From contig CANOHR010000061.1 in the NCBI GenBank assembly GCA_947565875.1, forward strand, positions 1 to 6,643: DNA of 6,643 bases. Direction: 5' to 3'. Position numbers and translations under genes: made by a program. Positions within the stretch are counted from its first letter, which is position 1. The number at the start of each line of letters is the position of its first letter. This document shows positions 5,359 through 6,643 of this stretch, in pieces. Source of the DNA: an uncultured Pseudoflavonifractor sp. (GTDB taxonomy: Bacteria; Bacillota; Clostridia; Oscillospirales; Oscillospiraceae). The notes beneath the pieces are model-generated. The model was not told where the DNA came from and ran no database searches. It was given only the letters and a program-made list of their open reading frames with translations.

Positions 5359-6258
5359 TTACAGCAACGCCTCCACAAAGGTTTCCGGCTCAAAGGGCAT
5401 CAGGTCGTCGATCCCCTCGCCCACACCGATAAATTTGACGGGGACCCCCAACTCCCGGGCAATGGCAATGACAATGCCCCCCTTGGCGGTGCCGTCCAGC
5501 TTGGTGAGGACCACTCCGGTGAGTCCAGCGGACTCCATGAACTGCTTGGCCTGGATAAGGCCGTTCTGTCCGGTGGTGGCGTCCAGCACCAGAAGGGTCT
5601 CCCGGCTGGCCTCGGGCAATTCCCGGTCAATGACCCGGCTTATTTTGTTCAGTTCGTTCATCAAATTCTGCTTATTGTGGAGCCGCCCGGCGGTATCCAC
5701 CAATATCACGTCCGCCTTCCGGGCCTTGGCGGCGGCGCAGGCGTCGAAGACCACGGCGGCAGGGTCCGCCCCTTCATGCTGCCGGATGATATCCACACCC
5801 GAGCGCTCCGACCAGATCTCCAGCTGGTCGGCGGCGGCGGCCCGGAAGGTGTCCCCCGCAGCCACAAGGCAGCGCTTGCCCTCCCCCTTCATCCGGGCGG
5901 CAAGCTTGCCGATGGTGGTGGTCTTCCCCACCCCGTTCACCCCGATAAAAAGGCACACGGCGGGACGGTTTTCCAAATTCAATTCCGCTGCGCCAATGTT
6001 CAAAAGCCCCGTCAGAACATCCTTCAGGGTGTCCCGGGCCTCGGCGGCAGACTTGCACTTGCCCAGCTTGGCCCGGCGGCGGACCTCGCCGCTGATCTCC
6101 AGGGCAGTATCCACTCCCACGTCGGAGAGGATCAGGGTCTCCTCCAGGCCGTCGTAGAAATCGTCGTCCAGTTCCCCGGCAAAAAGCTGGTCGAAGGAGT
6201 GGCCGATGTTCTCTCTTGTCCGGGAGAGCCCCGTTTTGATCTTTTCAAAAAAGCCCAT
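5359..6258 (-). CDS. ftsY: Signal recognition particle receptor FtsY
   Basis: FtsY is the SRP-family GTPase that docks ribosome-nascent chain-SRP complexes at the membrane for insertion by the Sec translocon. The 299-residue product contains an N domain (about 1-85, including DVGVDTALEI) and a G domain with all motifs: GVNGVGKTTT (106-115), DTFRAAA (136-142), DTAGR (188-192), TKLDGTAKGG (252-261) and GVGEGIDDL (278-286). No long acidic A domain precedes them, as is common in Bacillota. The ATG at 6258 starts MGFFEKIKTGLSRTRENI, a plausible membrane-binding amphipathic start, with AAAGG 8 nt upstream. It begins only 12 nt after the RAYT fragment, where smc would often be expected, and is separated from rph by 144 nt with REP-like repeats. 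Confidence 0.97.
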   Translation of the reverse strand: MGFFEKIKTGLSRTRENIGHSFDQLFAGELDDDFYDGLEETLILSDVGVDTALEISGEVRRRAKLGKCKSAAEARDTLKDVLTGLLNIGAAELNLENRPAVCLFIGVNGVGKTTTIGKLAARMKGEGKRCLVAAGDTFRAAAADQLEIWSERSGVDIIRQHEGADPAAVVFDACAAAKARKADVILVDTAGRLHNKQNLMNELNKISRVIDRELPEASRETLLVLDATTGQNGLIQAKQFMESAGLTGVVLTKLDGTAKGGIVIAIARELGVPVKFIGVGEGIDDLMPFEPETFVEALL

Positions 6259-6270
6259 AGCAGTCGCCTT

Positions 6271-6612
6271 TCAGATATAGTATTCGTCCTCCGTCCACCG
6301 GGCGGGGTTGGTGTCGATGTAGTTCCATTTGGTCAGATAATCCGTTTGGTCCCGGATGATGTGGTCGTAGAAGGAGGGTTGCCAAAGGTCTATTCCCGCA
6401 TCCCGGTTAGAAAATCGTTTGATAGCCGCCACCATACGGGATACCAACGCCGTAGGGCGCGACGCCCCCGGCGCGCCCCGGGTTTCCCCGGGTGTGGTAA
6501 AAAGGATATGAACATGATTGGGCATAATGGCATAAACATCAATTTTCAAACCGGGATAGGCCCGTTCAGAAGCCAAAAGGTATTCTTTCACCAATTTTCC
6601 AATATCCGTCAA
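6271..6612 (-). pseudogene. REP-associated tyrosine transposase (RAYT) fragment, 5' end missing
   Basis: RAYTs are single-strand DNA nucleases of the Y1/HUH class, related to IS200/IS605 TnpA, that act on REP sequences. The 113 visible residues include IMPNHVHIL with the HUH pair H33-H35, the segment LWQPSFYDHIIRDQTDY (76-92) and YIDTNPARW (98-106), whose Tyr-98 may be the nucleophile. The first 50-60 residues usual in the family, which include the first beta strand, are missing. The frame is open back to 6639 but meets an in-frame TAG at 6642-6640, inside a REP head. Only a TTG start (6612) is available, and it has no convincing ribosome binding site. Residues 46-54 (GAPGASRPT) are encoded by another REP copy. 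It is probably a remnant; intactness of the catalytic motifs argues for recent loss. Confidence 0.82.
6452..6478 (+). repeat. REP-like palindrome, copy 8, inside the RAYT reading frame
   Basis: The plus strand reads GTAG (6452-6455), overlapping the arm GGGCGCG (6455-6461), then a 10-nt loop and CGCGCCC (6472-6478). It is nearly identical to copy 4, with one extra C, and faces the opposite way on the chromosome. On the coding strand it adds the residues GAPGASRPT to the transposase without breaking the frame. Confidence 0.8.
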
Positions 6613-6622
6613 TTGTGTAGCA

Positions 6623-6643
6623 GGCGGAGTCGGCGCGCCCTAC
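6623..6643 (-). repeat. Degenerate REP-like element, copy 9, at the window edge
   Basis: On the minus strand the window opens with GTAGGGCGCG, the same ten bases that open copies 4 and 8, but the opposite arm is degenerate (only GGCG pairs with CGCC). The TAG within GTAG is in frame with the RAYT fragment. The window ends exactly on the first base of this head, so it may be truncated or mark an assembly break at a repeat. Confidence 0.5.

Noticed and set aside
5306..6157. Plus-strand ORF opposite ftsY
   Set aside because: It is a shadow of ftsY, which has every GTPase motif.

Overview
The window looks like a GC-rich Bacillota chromosome fragment, most likely from the Oscillospiraceae/Clostridia. 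The evidence is the gene order, the short FtsY without an acidic domain, and the gene families present. That assignment is inference, because no rRNA or other phylogenetic marker is present. Apart from about 170 bases at the left edge, every credible gene lies on the minus strand, so transcription reads right to left. The order is: a damaged REP-associated transposase fragment (RAYT), ftsY, rph, rdgB, yhbY, a nadD-yqeK fusion, a LytR-CpsA-Psr (LCP) cell-wall ligase, then rsfS. The last part matches the conserved yqeI-yqeJ-yqeK-yqeL block of Bacillus, with yqeJ and yqeK fused and an LCP gene inserted before rsfS.

By role, ftsY serves membrane protein targeting, rph matures tRNA 3' ends, and rdgB removes non-canonical purine nucleotides. 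yhbY and rsfS act on the ribosome, nadD-yqeK combines NAD synthesis with probable Ap4A hydrolysis, and the LCP protein attaches polymers to the cell wall. This is housekeeping content. Several junctions are tight (3, 5 and 17 nt), which suggests translational coupling. No convincing promoter or intrinsic terminator was seen, and no gene-free stretch exceeds 300 bases.

The unusual layer is a family of about 25-nt palindromes headed by GTAG (or GTGG), which is the architecture of REP sequences. The three wider intergenic gaps (507-590, 3797-3901, 5215-5358) each hold a same-orientation pair. Two more copies lie in and beside the RAYT gene at the right edge. One contributes in-frame codons to the transposase. 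The other places an in-frame TAG ahead of it and coincides with the window end. Another copy supplies the LCP stop codon.

The left edge looks chimeric. Bases 1 to about 170 are about 45% GC and encode, on the plus strand, an S4 RNA-binding domain. That domain and the oppositely oriented rsfS both lose recognisable homology at the same AGATCT site (169-174), as expected for an artificial or misassembled join. I found no CRISPR array, tRNA, rRNA, defence system or clearly undescribed multi-gene system. The REP/RAYT arrangement is the strongest biological lead.
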